A DNA stretch of 64,000 nt. Origin: DASXIF01 sp036498145. Its GTDB lineage: Bacteria > Actinomycetota > Actinomycetes > Mycobacteriales > Jatrophihabitantaceae. A program made the position numbers and the translations under genes. Position 1 is the first letter of the stretch; every line of letters starts with the position of its first letter. The notes under the pieces were generated by a model. It had not been told where the DNA came from, did no database searches, and saw nothing but the letters and a program-made list of their open reading frames with translations. Below are positions 24,499 through 34,146 of the stretch, piece by piece. The stretch is from the NCBI GenBank assembly GCA_963708625.1, contig CAVPSV010000003.1, positions 1-64,000 of the forward strand. The letters are read 5' to 3'.

Positions 24499-26856
24499 TT
24501 AGAACGCGTTGGACAGGCCGTCGGTCGGCGACTGCGGGATGGATGGGACGGTCGGCAGCGGCGTGAACGCGAGCGGTCCGTCGTGGTTGATCGGGAACGC
24601 GGTCGGCATCGTGCCGGTGGCCTTTGCGTATGCGCAGGCCACCGCGGCCATGCTCGCCGCCGACGCCGAACTCGCCCGCGCCGCCCGGCTTGCCGGTCGT
24701 CGGCGGCATCACCACGACCTCGACGTCCGGCGGCACGTTCCACTGCCGGGTGTAGAAGTAGTTGTCCCAGCTGCCCTCCAGCGGGAAGCCGTTGCTGAAG
24801 TGCAGGCTGGAGGTCAGCGCCTGCGCGATGCCGTCCATGATTCCGCCGAGCATCTGCGCCTCCAGCCCGCGCGGGTTGATCGGCAATCCCGACGTCGACC
24901 ACGTACACCACCTTGGTGACCCGCGGCCCGGTGACGCCGTCTGCGATCGGCCGGTTGACCGTCGCCGGGCGGCAGTCGATCTCGACCAGGCACGGCGGCG
25001 ACACCGATGTACTCCTGGTGGAACGCGATGCCCTGCGCGGTGCCCGGCCGGCATGGTGCGACCCCAGTTGCCGACCTGCGCGGCCTTGTCCAGCACCGCG
25101 CGGGAGCGCGCGTCCTTGAGGAACGTGTGCCGGAACTGGTAGCGGTCCTGGCCCATCGCCTCGGCCAGCTTGTCGACCATCAGCTCCTTGGCCGTGGTGA
25201 CGTCCGGGGAGTAGATGTTGCGCATGCTGCCGGTGTGGAAGCCGCCGTCCACCTCGTTGAGGATCTGGTCGGTGATGCCGAAGTTGTAGGGCACGTTCTG
25301 GGTCAGCTCGAAGACCGTCTCGGAGAAGCCGAAGCTTGCCGACCGGCAGGGTGGCGCCGTACGCGGTGAGCACGTCGCCCAGCCCGTGCGTGAAGTCGGT
25401 GAGGATGCTGGTGTGCCGCTGCTCGAACGTCAGCACGTTCTTGCCGGACCAGGTGGCGCGGATCGCGAGACGTCGCCATCGGGTGCGTCCGGCCGTGCCG
25501 GAAGTCGTCGGTGCGGTGCCACATCAGCTTCACCGGCTTGCCCATCGCCTTGGAGATCTCCGCCGCCTCGATCGCGGCGTCGAAGAACAGGTGGCGCCCG
25601 AACGAGCCGCCGCCCGGCGTCACGTGCACGGTCACCGCGTCGACCGGCAGGTTGAGCAGGTCGGCGATGTGGCCCTGCGCCACGATCGGCGACTTCAGCG
25701 GTGACCAGATCTCGGCGCTGTCGGCGCGGACGTCGGCGATCGCGCAGTTGGTCTCCAGCGGTGAGTTGCTGCGGAAGTAGAAGGTGAAGTCGGCGTCGAT
25801 GGTGTGCGCGCCCTTGCTCAGCCTTGGGGACCAGCGAGCGGCACCTCGGCCTGCTTGAGCTGGGCGAGGACGCTCGCGTCGTCCTTGCCGTCCTCGGTGC
25901 CCGGGCCCCAGGTCACGTCGAGCGCGCGCACCGCGTCGATGCACTGGCCGAACGTCGCCGCGCGCACCGCCACCCCGGTGGAGACGACCGCGACGTCGGT
26001 GACCCCCGGCATCGCCTGTACCGCGGCCAGGTTGGCCACCGACGACGACCGTGCCGTTGATCGTCGGCGGGCGGCAGACCATGGTCGGCAGCGCGTTGGG
26101 GACCTGCAGGTCCATGGTGAACGTCTTCGTGCCGGTGACGGATGCCAGCGCGTCGATGCGATTGCGTGCGGTGCCGATCACGGTGAAGTCGGACGACTTC
26201 TTCAACGTCACGCTGGCCGAGGTCGTCTTCGTCGCCGCGGCGGCGGTGGCGAGCTGACCGTAGGTGGCGGTGTGGCCGGGCGCCGACACGGTGCCGTCAT
26301 GCGTCGTGATGGCTGCCTTGCGCACCTTCCACTGCTTGGCCGCGGCCTCGATCAGCTGTTCGCGGGCGAGCGCCGCGGCCACGCGGACCGGGTGGAAGAT
26401 GGAGCGCACCGAGTTGGAGCCGCCGGTGAGCTGGTTGAACAGCAGTTCCGGGCGGGCGTCGGCGAGGGTGACGTGGATCTTCGAGACGGCCAGGTCGAGT
26501 TCTTCGGAGATGAGCATCGCGGCGGCGGTGGTGATGCCCTGGCCCACCTCGGCACGCGGCAGCGCGAACGACGCGGTGCCGTCGGTATTGACCACGATCG
26601 TGATCAGGCTGGCGGTCGGCATGGCCGCTGTGGTGAGCAACGCGCCGAGGTCCTCGATGTCGGACACCTCTGGCAGCGACTTCACCACCGCACCGGCCGG
26701 ATCCCCGTCGACCAGCAGATCGGAGGCCAGGCTGGCCGCGACCGCCAGCGTCGGACCGGCAATCAAGTAGCCGAGGAACCGCCGCCGGGGCGTGCCGCCC
26801 TGCTCCGCTGCATCCGTGCGTGTGGTCCGCTGTCGTCCATGCCGCACTGACGTCAT
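24499..26856 (-). pseudogene. Molybdopterin-binding subunit of a periplasmic oxidoreductase (IorB-like), frame broken many times
   Basis: A Tat-type signal (RRRFLGYLIAGPTLAVA) opens the gene. Conserved blocks follow in order but in shifting frames: ALPRAEVGQGITTAAAMLIS, GGSNSVRSIFHPVRVAAA, NLAAVQAMPGVTDVAVVS, VTPGGGSFGRHLFFDAAIEA, LTFEQRHTSILTDFTHG, NVPYNFGITDQILNEVDGGF, CLVEIDCRPATVNRPIADG, LPINPRGLEAQMLGGIMDGI, and GKPGGAGEFGV. About nine single-base indels, mostly an extra G, explain every shift, with no in-frame stops inside blocks. That points to sequencing error. The family oxidises N-heterocycles or aldehydes; the substrate is unknown. MocA and XdhC are encoded next door. Confidence 0.8.
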
Positions 26857-26958
26857 GGCCTGCTCCCGCCCGCCCGTCCGGTGTTACCTGCAGAAAACCT
26901 AGACCGGACGAAGTCCACCCGCATTACCCCGGGTGACCGATTGGTCACAGTTCCCTGA

Positions 26959-27492
26959 CTACCCCAGGTCGGCCGGTGTGTCCAGGTCTGAGGCATAGCC
27001 GGCGGCCGGCACCAGGTCGACGAGGCCCTCGTTCGCGGCCAGGTAGCGACGCGCTCCCTCGTCCGGGCCGGCCAGCCGCAGGGCCTCGTGCCACAGGTTC
27101 GGCGCCATCACCACCGGGTGAGCGCTGCCGTCGGGGTACTGCGCGAGCGCGACTCGTCCCGGCCGCCAGCCGCCGAGGACGGCCCGTACCCCCGCCGCAC
27201 CCACGCCGGGCATGTCCGCCGGCAGCACTGCCACCGCGTCGGCGTCGGCCGCCGCCTCGATGGCCAGCTCGATCGAGGAGCGCATGCCGCGTTCCGGGTC
27301 CGGGTTCTCGATCGCGTCGGCCGAGGGCACCTGCACGCCTGGGCGCACCACCGCGATGACCCGATCGCAGCCACCGTCGTGCAGCGCCGACACCGCGCGG
27401 TCGACGAGGCGCACGCCGCGGACGACCAGTTCACCCTTGGGCCGGCCCATTCGGCTGCCCGACCCGGCCGCCAGCACCACCCCGACGATCAC
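26959..27492 (-). CDS. mocA: Molybdenum cofactor nucleotidyltransferase (MocA-like)
   Basis: 177 aa. The signature VVLAAGSGSRMGRPKGELVV binds CTP or GTP, AVLPADMPGV carries the metal-binding Asp, and HPVVMAPNLW is the later family motif. MocA-type enzymes add a CMP (or GMP) to molybdopterin for xanthine-dehydrogenase-type enzymes. It lies 102 bases upstream of the molybdenum hydroxylase genes on the same strand and divergent from xdhC. This makes a cofactor-maturation role for IorAB very likely. The choice of CTP over GTP is by family and context. Confidence 0.88.
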   Translation of the reverse strand: MIVGVVLAAGSGSRMGRPKGELVVRGVRLVDRAVSALHDGGCDRVIAVVRPGVQVPSADAIENPDPERGMRSSIELAIEAAADADAVAVLPADMPGVGAAGVRAVLGGWRPGRVALAQYPDGSAHPVVMAPNLWHEALRLAGPDEGARRYLAANEGLVDLVPAAGYASDLDTPADLG

Positions 27493-27554
27493 GCCGACAC
27501 TCTAGAACCGGCGCACAACGGCATGCCTGACTATCGTTGCCCGCGTGAAGCAGC

Positions 27555-28667
27555 ATGCGTGACGTGCTGGACGCGTTGCACGAGCGGTGGCTCGCCGGCG
27601 AGTCGGTCGGCCTGGCCACGGTGGTGCGCACCTGGCGCTCCGCGCCCCGCGCCGCCGGCGCGGCGATGTTCGTCGCCGGCGATGGCAGCGTCACCGGCAG
27701 CGTGTCCGGCGGCTGCGTGGAGGGTGCTACCTACGAGCTGGCTACCGAGGTGCGCGCGTCGGGGACGCCACAGCTGCAGCGCTACGGCGTCAGTGACGAC
27801 AGCGCGTTCGCGGCCGGGCTGGTGTGTGGCGGCCAGATCGATCTGTTCGTGGAACGGCTCGACCGGACCACATTTCCCGAGCTGGACACGGTGGTCGAGC
27901 AGGTTCGCGCCGGCGAGCCGGTGGCCGTGGCGACGGTGCTGTCCGGACCCAAGGCCGGCAGCCATCTGATCGTCGCGGCCGGGACGTCGACGGGGACGCT
28001 CGGTTCGCAGCGCTTGGACGACGCGGTGCACGACGACGCGCTCGGGCTGCTGGCGCACGGAACCACCGCGGTGATCAACTACGGCACCGACGGGCAGCGT
28101 CGCGGCGATGACTTGCCGGTATTCGTCAACTCGTTCGCGCCCCGGCCCCGCATGATCGTGTTCGGCGCGATCGATTTCGCCGCGGCGGTGGCTCGCGTCG
28201 GTGCATTCCTGGGTTATCGGGTAACGGTGTGCGACGCCCGCGCCACCTTCGCGACCGCGCAGCGGTTCCCGGACGCGGACGAGGTCGTGACGCAGTGGCC
28301 GCACCGTTACCTGCAGCAAACCGAGGTCGGGCCTGACACGGTGATCTGCGTGCTGACGCACGACCCGAAGTTCGACGTGCCGGTGCTGGCCGAGGCGGTG
28401 CGGCTACCGGTGGCCTACATCGGCGCGATGGGCTCGCGACGCACCCACGCGGAGCGCACCGAGCGACTGCGCGAACTCGGCCTGAGCGAGGACGAACTGA
28501 CTCGCATCCACGGACCGATCGGTCTGGACATCGGCTCGCGGACGCCGGCCGAGACGGCGGTGTCCATCGCGGCGGAGATCATCGCGCTGCGCTGGGGTGG
28601 CTCCGGCCAGCCGTTGCGCGACACCTCAGGCGCGGTGCACGCCAACCCGCCCGAGGACCGCGGGTAA
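27555..28667 (+). CDS. XdhC/CoxI-family molybdenum hydroxylase maturation factor
   Basis: 370 aa. The N-terminal XdhC_CoxI domain (TVVRTWRSAPRAAGAAMFVA, SGGCVEGATYELA) is followed by a Rossmann XdhC_C domain (MIVFGAIDFAAAVARVGAFL, GAMGSRRTHAERTERLRELG, IHGPIGLDIGSRTPAETAVS). These proteins bind the molybdenum cofactor and help insert its terminal sulfido ligand. The gene is divergent from mocA and serves the neighbouring IorAB enzyme. It ends five bases from the convergent lipoprotein gene. Confidence 0.9.
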   Translation: MRDVLDALHERWLAGESVGLATVVRTWRSAPRAAGAAMFVAGDGSVTGSVSGGCVEGATYELATEVRASGTPQLQRYGVSDDSAFAAGLVCGGQIDLFVERLDRTTFPELDTVVEQVRAGEPVAVATVLSGPKAGSHLIVAAGTSTGTLGSQRLDDAVHDDALGLLAHGTTAVINYGTDGQRRGDDLPVFVNSFAPRPRMIVFGAIDFAAAVARVGAFLGYRVTVCDARATFATAQRFPDADEVVTQWPHRYLQQTEVGPDTVICVLTHDPKFDVPVLAEAVRLPVAYIGAMGSRRTHAERTERLRELGLSEDELTRIHGPIGLDIGSRTPAETAVSIAAEIIALRWGGSGQPLRDTSGAVHANPPEDRG

Positions 28668-28672
28668 CCCGG

Positions 28673-29269
28673 TCAGTCGTTTTCGACGATGAAGTCCCAG
28701 CTGACGATGGGGGTACCCGGTGTCGGCGACCAGTACAGGCGCCCCTCGCCGGTGGGCATCACGGCATTGACCTGCAGGTTCAGCGTGTGGCCAGCGGTGA
28801 GCGTCGGGGATGGTGGCGTCTCGTGCAGCACCAGAGCTGGATGAAAGGTGCGGCCGAGCTGATCGGTGATGGTGAAGTCGCCGAGTCGGACCGGAATGGT
28901 GCCCGTGACGTGCGTGAGCGTGATGGCGAAGGTCGCCGTCACCTGGGGTGGTGGCGGGGCCACGAAGGGTGGCACCTGCGGCCCGGTAACGGTGGCCAGT
29001 ACCTGTCCCGAGGGCAGGTTGACCTGGACGGCGATGCCCTGCACCGCTAGCTGCGGGTGACCTGGTGCTGCGGTGACCACCTGATCGACAGGCGCGGCGT
29101 TCGTCGGCAGAAATGACGGCAATGAGCGGAAACCCAGCGGCGGCTGCGAAGTGTGTTGGGGCGTCTTGGCTGCCGAGCCGCAGGCGGCGAGCGCAAGGGC
29201 CAGGACGAGCCCCGCCCCGACGGCGAGCGTGGATCGCCGACGCCGGCTGACGACGGGTTTAGCTGACAA
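28673..29269 (-). CDS. Secreted lipoprotein of unknown function
   Basis: 198 aa. I chose the TTG at 29269 because GAGGAG lies six bases before it and it opens on RRRRSTLAVGAGLVLALALA with lipobox LAAC. After a Pro-rich stretch, residues 85-198 look like a beta-sandwich (TFAITLTHVTGTIPVRLGDF, LTAGHTLNLQVNAVMPTGEG). That fold is common in actinobacterial cell-envelope lipoproteins with DUF4352-like domains, but I cannot name the family. It should be anchored on the outer face of the membrane. Confidence 0.75.
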   Translation of the reverse strand: MSAKPVVSRRRRSTLAVGAGLVLALALAACGSAAKTPQHTSQPPLGFRSLPSFLPTNAAPVDQVVTAAPGHPQLAVQGIAVQVNLPSGQVLATVTGPQVPPFVAPPPPQVTATFAITLTHVTGTIPVRLGDFTITDQLGRTFHPALVLHETPPSPTLTAGHTLNLQVNAVMPTGEGRLYWSPTPGTPIVSWDFIVEND

Positions 29270-29334
29270 CGCGAACTCCTCGTGGCGGACGTGACAACGC
29301 CAGTTTCTCAGCGCCAGTTTCGCAGCGGGGTACA

Positions 29335-29377
29335 AGTGCACGTGGGCCGAACCCATACGGTCCGGCCCACGTGCACT
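29335..29377 (-). terminator. Terminator hairpin of the secreted phosphoesterase gene
   Basis: AGTGCACGTGGGCCG (29335-29349) pairs perfectly with CGGCCCACGTGCACT (29363-29377) over a 13-base loop, about 50 bases beyond the phosphoesterase stop. It separates that gene from the lipoprotein gene. Confidence 0.8.
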
Positions 29378-29427
29378 GACTCGCTAGCGCCACATCGTGC
29401 GTGTCCTACTGAGCGCGGTCTGCTCCG

Positions 29428-31491
29428 CTAGCCCTTCTTGGGCACATTGTTGAACACGTCCGAACCGAAGGTCCGAAGGTTCGGCTGGGCCGCGAAGCCC
29501 AGATGCCCCTTCTTATCCAGGCCGAGCGAGACGGAGCCGACGCCACCGGCGATCGCGGTCTTCGAGTCGCCCTTGGAGACCTGGAAGAGATCCTCCATCG
29601 TGCGCAACCAGCTGTAGTGGTTGTAGTCCACCGTCGACACGGTGCCCGGCTTGATCAGTGGGCTGATCAAGATGCTGCCGGTGTCGCCGCCGCCCGGGGT
29701 GGCGATGGTCGAGGAGAACAGCGGGTCGGTGGCGTTGGTCTCGGCGGCGAGCGCGACGCTGGTGACCGCGGCGGTCAGTGGCTCGACGGCGTTGCTGGTG
29801 CAGTCGACGACCTCGAATGTGCCGATGTAGGCCTTGTTCGCCGGGTTGGTAGCAGCCTTGACCGCTGCCGCGCTGCTCACCGTGTCGAACCGCGGGCCAC
29901 CGTCGGTCACCGGACCCACGCAGGCGTTCGCAGGAATCCCCGCGCCGGAGATGGAGCGGCCGGCATCGGGAGCGGTGATCGACGGGTCAGTGATCACGTC
30001 GCTGCCGACAGCACCGCTGACGCCATTGGTGTCGGTACGAGGACCGGGCGTCAGGTTGCCGCCACCGATGATGTAGTTCGGGTCGTTGACCGGGTCACCG
30101 GTGAGGCTGGCCGGTCGGTCGATGAAGGCGCTATCGCCCGGGCCTGGGTAAACCTGGTTGTGATTGGCGTCCTGCAGCAGCGGCGTGTTCGGGCCGGTCG
30201 GCTCGATCGCCTTGTTCACCGGGTGGCTGCCGTTGTTGAAGCTTTCCCCGGCCAGGTCGGACTTGGCGTAGCCCACGGCCGTTGCCGGCGTCGTGACGCC
30301 GGCTGTGTTGCCCGGGTTGTTCGCGTTGTTGAAGCTGGAGTTGGCGAACGGAGGGTTGGCCTCGTCGAAGGTGACGTCGATCAGACCGCCGTCGTTGAAT
30401 GCGGCGGACTGCTCGATGAGCGGGATGTAGTACTTGAGGAAGAGATCGGAGGCATACAGGCCGCCGGTGTAGTTCGTCGGGGTGGTCTCTTCCGGCTGGT
30501 AGGGGTCAAGGCCTGCCGGTGTGTAGACCGGGTTGCCGGAAGCGTCGAAAGCACCCGAGAGGTTGTTCCCGGCACAGATCGCGTCGTGGGCGTCCGAGCA
30601 GTTGTCCGGAGTGATCCAGCTGAACGCCGGAGTCGTTGACTCACTCTGCAGGTCGTGTACCAGTCCACTGGTCGAGCTATCCACGTTGGCGATCTGTGAC
30701 GAGGAGCAATCAGCGGGGCTCGACAACAGGGACTCGAACCACGGGAACGGGAAGTGCTTGGGCACGTACTGGTCGGTCGCGTTCGCCGATCCGGGGTTCG
30801 TCACACCTGTGCCGGCCGGGCTGCCGGGGCCACCGCACTTGTTCACGTCATGGGTCGGGCCGGTCGCGTCCGCGTTGCCGAGGTCCTGCGCGTAGCCCTT
30901 CCAGCTGACGCCGGCAGCGTCGAACTGGTTGAACAGAGTCGGGACGGTGGCCGGGTAGACACAGCCGGTGCCACCGTGCGCGCCTTCAGCGGCGCCGCCG
31001 ACGACCGGGTTGGCGTACGGAGCGCCCGTCTCGGCGAACTGGCCACGATCGGTTGTCGGGCCGTCCTTCGTCGCGGTCGAGGTGACCACGGAACCCTGCG
31101 CATCGGCGTACACCGGGCAGTCATTCTGGTCGGCCGGCGCGGGCCCCTGGCCGCTCACCAGCGAGGTGTAGTTGTCGAGTGAGAAATGGCCGGTTCCGTA
31201 ATAGTTCTTGAGGAGCGCGCCCTGTGCGGGCAGCGTCTTCCAGAGGTAGCTGTTCTGGTTGAGGCCAGTGAAGGTCGCGTCGTAGGACTTGTTCTCCAGG
31301 ATGATCAGCCAGACGTGTTTGACCGCCTTGACCGGAGTCCCGCTCGTCAAAGTGATGGTATTCGCGCTTGCAGCCCCAGTCGGACTTGCTGCTGCGGTAC
31401 CGACTGTCGTTGCGAGCGCGGCGACCGTTGTCAGGCCGACCACGCCGACCAGTGTCTTCATGCCCAAGCGGCGGGCTCCAGGTTTCTTCAT
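29428..31491 (-). CDS. Secreted phosphoesterase of the phospholipase C / acid phosphatase family
   Basis: 687 aa from the ATG at 31491. An N-terminal signal peptide (MKTLVGVVGLTTVAALATTV) precedes a phosphoesterase domain with the family motifs HVWLIILENKSYDATF and YYGTGHFSLDNYTSLVSGQG, and a late metal site LIDVTFDEANP. Related enzymes cleave phospholipids or phosphate esters outside the cell. A Gly/Asn/Pro-rich insertion (about residues 400-560) is longer than usual. The substrate is not readable. It is divergent from the Ig-repeat surface protein. Confidence 0.85.
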   Translation of the reverse strand: MKKPGARRLGMKTLVGVVGLTTVAALATTVGTAAASPTGAASANTITLTSGTPVKAVKHVWLIILENKSYDATFTGLNQNSYLWKTLPAQGALLKNYYGTGHFSLDNYTSLVSGQGPAPADQNDCPVYADAQGSVVTSTATKDGPTTDRGQFAETGAPYANPVVGGAAEGAHGGTGCVYPATVPTLFNQFDAAGVSWKGYAQDLGNADATGPTHDVNKCGGPGSPAGTGVTNPGSANATDQYVPKHFPFPWFESLLSSPADCSSSQIANVDSSTSGLVHDLQSESTTPAFSWITPDNCSDAHDAICAGNNLSGAFDASGNPVYTPAGLDPYQPEETTPTNYTGGLYASDLFLKYYIPLIEQSAAFNDGGLIDVTFDEANPPFANSSFNNANNPGNTAGVTTPATAVGYAKSDLAGESFNNGSHPVNKAIEPTGPNTPLLQDANHNQVYPGPGDSAFIDRPASLTGDPVNDPNYIIGGGNLTPGPRTDTNGVSGAVGSDVITDPSITAPDAGRSISGAGIPANACVGPVTDGGPRFDTVSSAAAVKAATNPANKAYIGTFEVVDCTSNAVEPLTAAVTSVALAAETNATDPLFSSTIATPGGGDTGSILISPLIKPGTVSTVDYNHYSWLRTMEDLFQVSKGDSKTAIAGGVGSVSLGLDKKGHLGFAAQPNLRTFGSDVFNNVPKKG

Positions 31492-31729
31492 GAATCCCAA
31501 ACTAGAGGCCGCTCGGGACCCAAATCAGGAACAATCGGCAAGCACGATCCCAACTCTGCGTGCGCATTCACTAACAGCGGGTGAACAGATTGAATCGCTA
31601 CGCATGTGCCGAAACCTGACCTCGGGCAGACCTGGTTTTTCCGGCTCCCAGCGCGACACTGCACCAGTGAATTGACGGCGTCTTTACACCGTGCGAGCAT
31701 CCCGTGAGTTGTTCACCGTCGGGGGGGTC

Positions 31730-34108
31730 ATGGCACACCAGGCAAAGTCTCACGCGCGCCGTTACATCGGGCTGTTGGCGGCGGCGGGGGTAGCAGCCAC
31801 CTTCCTCGTCGGGATCCCGTCGGCATTTGCCAGCGCCGGCCTGGCGGTCGCGCCGAGCTTCCCGGCCAACGTCTCGGTCGGGCAGACCGGGCTGCCTGCG
31901 TCGCTGTCGATCACCAATGAGTCGACCTCGCCCGATGACACCTCGAACATCACGCTGAGCACGATCGCGCTGGTGCCGGCCTGCGGGTCGACCACGTCCG
32001 TCGGCAACGGCAACTGCCCGTCCACCTCCGCCGATCCCGGTGTATTCCAGGTGAGCGCCGGCACCGGTGACGCGGCGTCCGCATGTGCCGGGATCACGTT
32101 CACGGTGAAGGTGACCGACACCAGCACCGGGCGCGTCGCGTTCACCCCCAGCACGTCCGTCGTGCTCACCCAGAACGCGACCTGCACCATCGACTACACC
32201 ATCAACGTGCTCAAGCTGCCGACTCACTCCCTCGGCACGCCCCCGCCGAACACAGCCACCACCGAGCAGTTCGCCTATTCCGCCGGCACCAACGGGCTCG
32301 GCCACGCCGCAGCGTCGGTCGGTAGCTCCAGCACCGTGGTGGCGAAGGCCGCGCCGACGATCGTCACCACCGCGTCGGCCGCGGTCACCATCGGCGGCGC
32401 GGTGACCGACGCGGCACGCCTGGGCAACGGCTTCTCCCCGACCGGCACGATCACGTACTCCCTGTACGGGCCGGGCGACGCGATGTGCCTGAACACGCCC
32501 GCATTCACGGTCAACCAGAACGTCGGCCGCGGGAACGCGACCTACACTTCGCCGGCGTTCACGCCAACGCTGCCCGGCGCCTACAGTTGGGTCGCGACGT
32601 ACAACGGCGATGGCAACAATGCGGCGTTCACCGAAGCGTGTGGCAGCACCAACGAATCGGTGACCGTGAACCAGTTCGTGCCGTCACTGTCCACCCAGGC
32701 ATCTGCCGGCGTGACCATCGGCGGCGCGATCAGCGATGCGGCCACCCTGACCGGCGGCGGGCTGACCCCGACCGGCACGATCACCTTCGACGCATACGGG
32801 CCGAACGATCCGAACTGCAACGGCACGATCGCCAACGAATCCACCGTCAGCGTGACCGCGGGCAACGGCACCTACGGTTCGACGCCCTTCACGCCGGCCG
32901 CCGTCGGCACGTACACCTGGACCGCGACCTACAGCGGTGACACGAACAACGCCGGCACGAGCGAGGGGTGCGGTGGCACGAACGAGTCGAACTCGGTCGG
33001 CAAGGCCACCCCGTCCATCACGACGCAAGCGTCCCTGACCGGTGCGGACACGATCTCCGACAGCGCGACGCTGACCGGCGGCCTGAACCCGGGTGGCACC
33101 GTGACGTTCCAGGCGTTCGGCCCGGACGACGCGAGTTGCTCGGCAACCCCCGCGTTCACGGCGAATGTGCCGGTCGGCGCCGGCGGGCAGGAGTCCTCCG
33201 GCACCTTCGCGCCGACCCAGCCAGGCACCTACGTCTGGGTCGCCACCTACAACGGGGACGCGAACAACAACACGAAGTCCGAGCCGTGTGGCGGCACCGA
33301 CGAGACGGTGAGCGTCCCGATCGTCATCAGCACATCGACGTTGCCGGACGCGCCGGTCGGCCAGGCGTACAAGCAGACGCTGGGCGTGGCCGGCGGCAAG
33401 AAGGCCTATCACTGGTCGGTCATCGCCGGCACGCTGCCCGACGGACTCAAGCTGTCCAGCGCCGGTGTGCTCTCCGGCACGCCGACGACACCGGGGACGT
33501 CGGACTTCACCGTGCAGGTGACCGACTCGTCCAAGCCGGCCCTCACCGTGAGCAGGGACTTGTCGTTGACGGTCACCCCGATGACGGTCGCGACGACCTC
33601 GCTGCCGGACGCGACGCTGGGCGTGGCGTACAAGGGCAAGCTCGTCACCTCCGGCGGCAAGTCGGCGTTCCACTGGACGATCCTGTCCGGCGCATTGCCC
33701 GCGGGCGTGAAGCTGTCCTCGGCCGGCGCACTGTCCGGCACGCCGACGGCACCCGGGACCGCGAACTTCGTGGTGCAGGTGAGCGACTCGTCCAAGCCCA
33801 CGCCGAACACCGCGACCCAGGCGCTGTCGATCACAGTCGACCCGATGACGATCACCACGACGAGCCTGCCCGCCGGTCAGGTCGGCAAGGCCTACTCGGC
33901 CAAGCTCGCGGTCAACGGTGGCGTCGGTGCGCACAAGTGGTCGGTGATCTCGGGAACGCTGCCGCCCGGCGTCAAGCTGTCCGCGGCGGGCGCGTTGAGC
34001 GGCAAGCCGACCTCCGCCGGCAGCTATCCGATCACGGTGCAGGTGGCCGACTCGGCCAAGCCCACCCCGAACACCGCGACGCAGAACCTCACCATCAGCG
34101 TCAGCTGA
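31730..34108 (+). CDS. Secreted protein with three Ig-like and three putative-Ig (He_PIG) repeats
   Basis: 792 aa from the ATG at 31730, preceded by GGGGGGG. Signal peptide RRYIGLLAAAGVAATFLVGI. Residues 35-210 form an N-terminal domain. Three repeats of about 100 aa follow, each ending like PGAYSWVATYNGDGNN (residues 215-530). Three He_PIG-type repeats of about 90 aa with GTLPDGLKLSSAGVLSGTPT conclude it. There is no C-terminal anchor, so the protein may be released or bound non-covalently. Adhesion or scaffolding is likely. The ligand is unknown. Confidence 0.85.
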   Translation: MAHQAKSHARRYIGLLAAAGVAATFLVGIPSAFASAGLAVAPSFPANVSVGQTGLPASLSITNESTSPDDTSNITLSTIALVPACGSTTSVGNGNCPSTSADPGVFQVSAGTGDAASACAGITFTVKVTDTSTGRVAFTPSTSVVLTQNATCTIDYTINVLKLPTHSLGTPPPNTATTEQFAYSAGTNGLGHAAASVGSSSTVVAKAAPTIVTTASAAVTIGGAVTDAARLGNGFSPTGTITYSLYGPGDAMCLNTPAFTVNQNVGRGNATYTSPAFTPTLPGAYSWVATYNGDGNNAAFTEACGSTNESVTVNQFVPSLSTQASAGVTIGGAISDAATLTGGGLTPTGTITFDAYGPNDPNCNGTIANESTVSVTAGNGTYGSTPFTPAAVGTYTWTATYSGDTNNAGTSEGCGGTNESNSVGKATPSITTQASLTGADTISDSATLTGGLNPGGTVTFQAFGPDDASCSATPAFTANVPVGAGGQESSGTFAPTQPGTYVWVATYNGDANNNTKSEPCGGTDETVSVPIVISTSTLPDAPVGQAYKQTLGVAGGKKAYHWSVIAGTLPDGLKLSSAGVLSGTPTTPGTSDFTVQVTDSSKPALTVSRDLSLTVTPMTVATTSLPDATLGVAYKGKLVTSGGKSAFHWTILSGALPAGVKLSSAGALSGTPTAPGTANFVVQVSDSSKPTPNTATQALSITVDPMTITTTSLPAGQVGKAYSAKLAVNGGVGAHKWSVISGTLPPGVKLSAAGALSGKPTSAGSYPITVQVADSAKPTPNTATQNLTISVS

Positions 34109-34146
34109 GCCGGACGTCCTGCGAGCCGACCGGCCACCAGCGCCGG

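Noticed and set aside
24012..26856. Reading the IorAB genes as true decayed pseudogenes
   Set aside because: Every conserved block is intact and shifts are single-base, mostly an added G, with no in-block stops; sequencing error explains this better, though only new reads can settle it.
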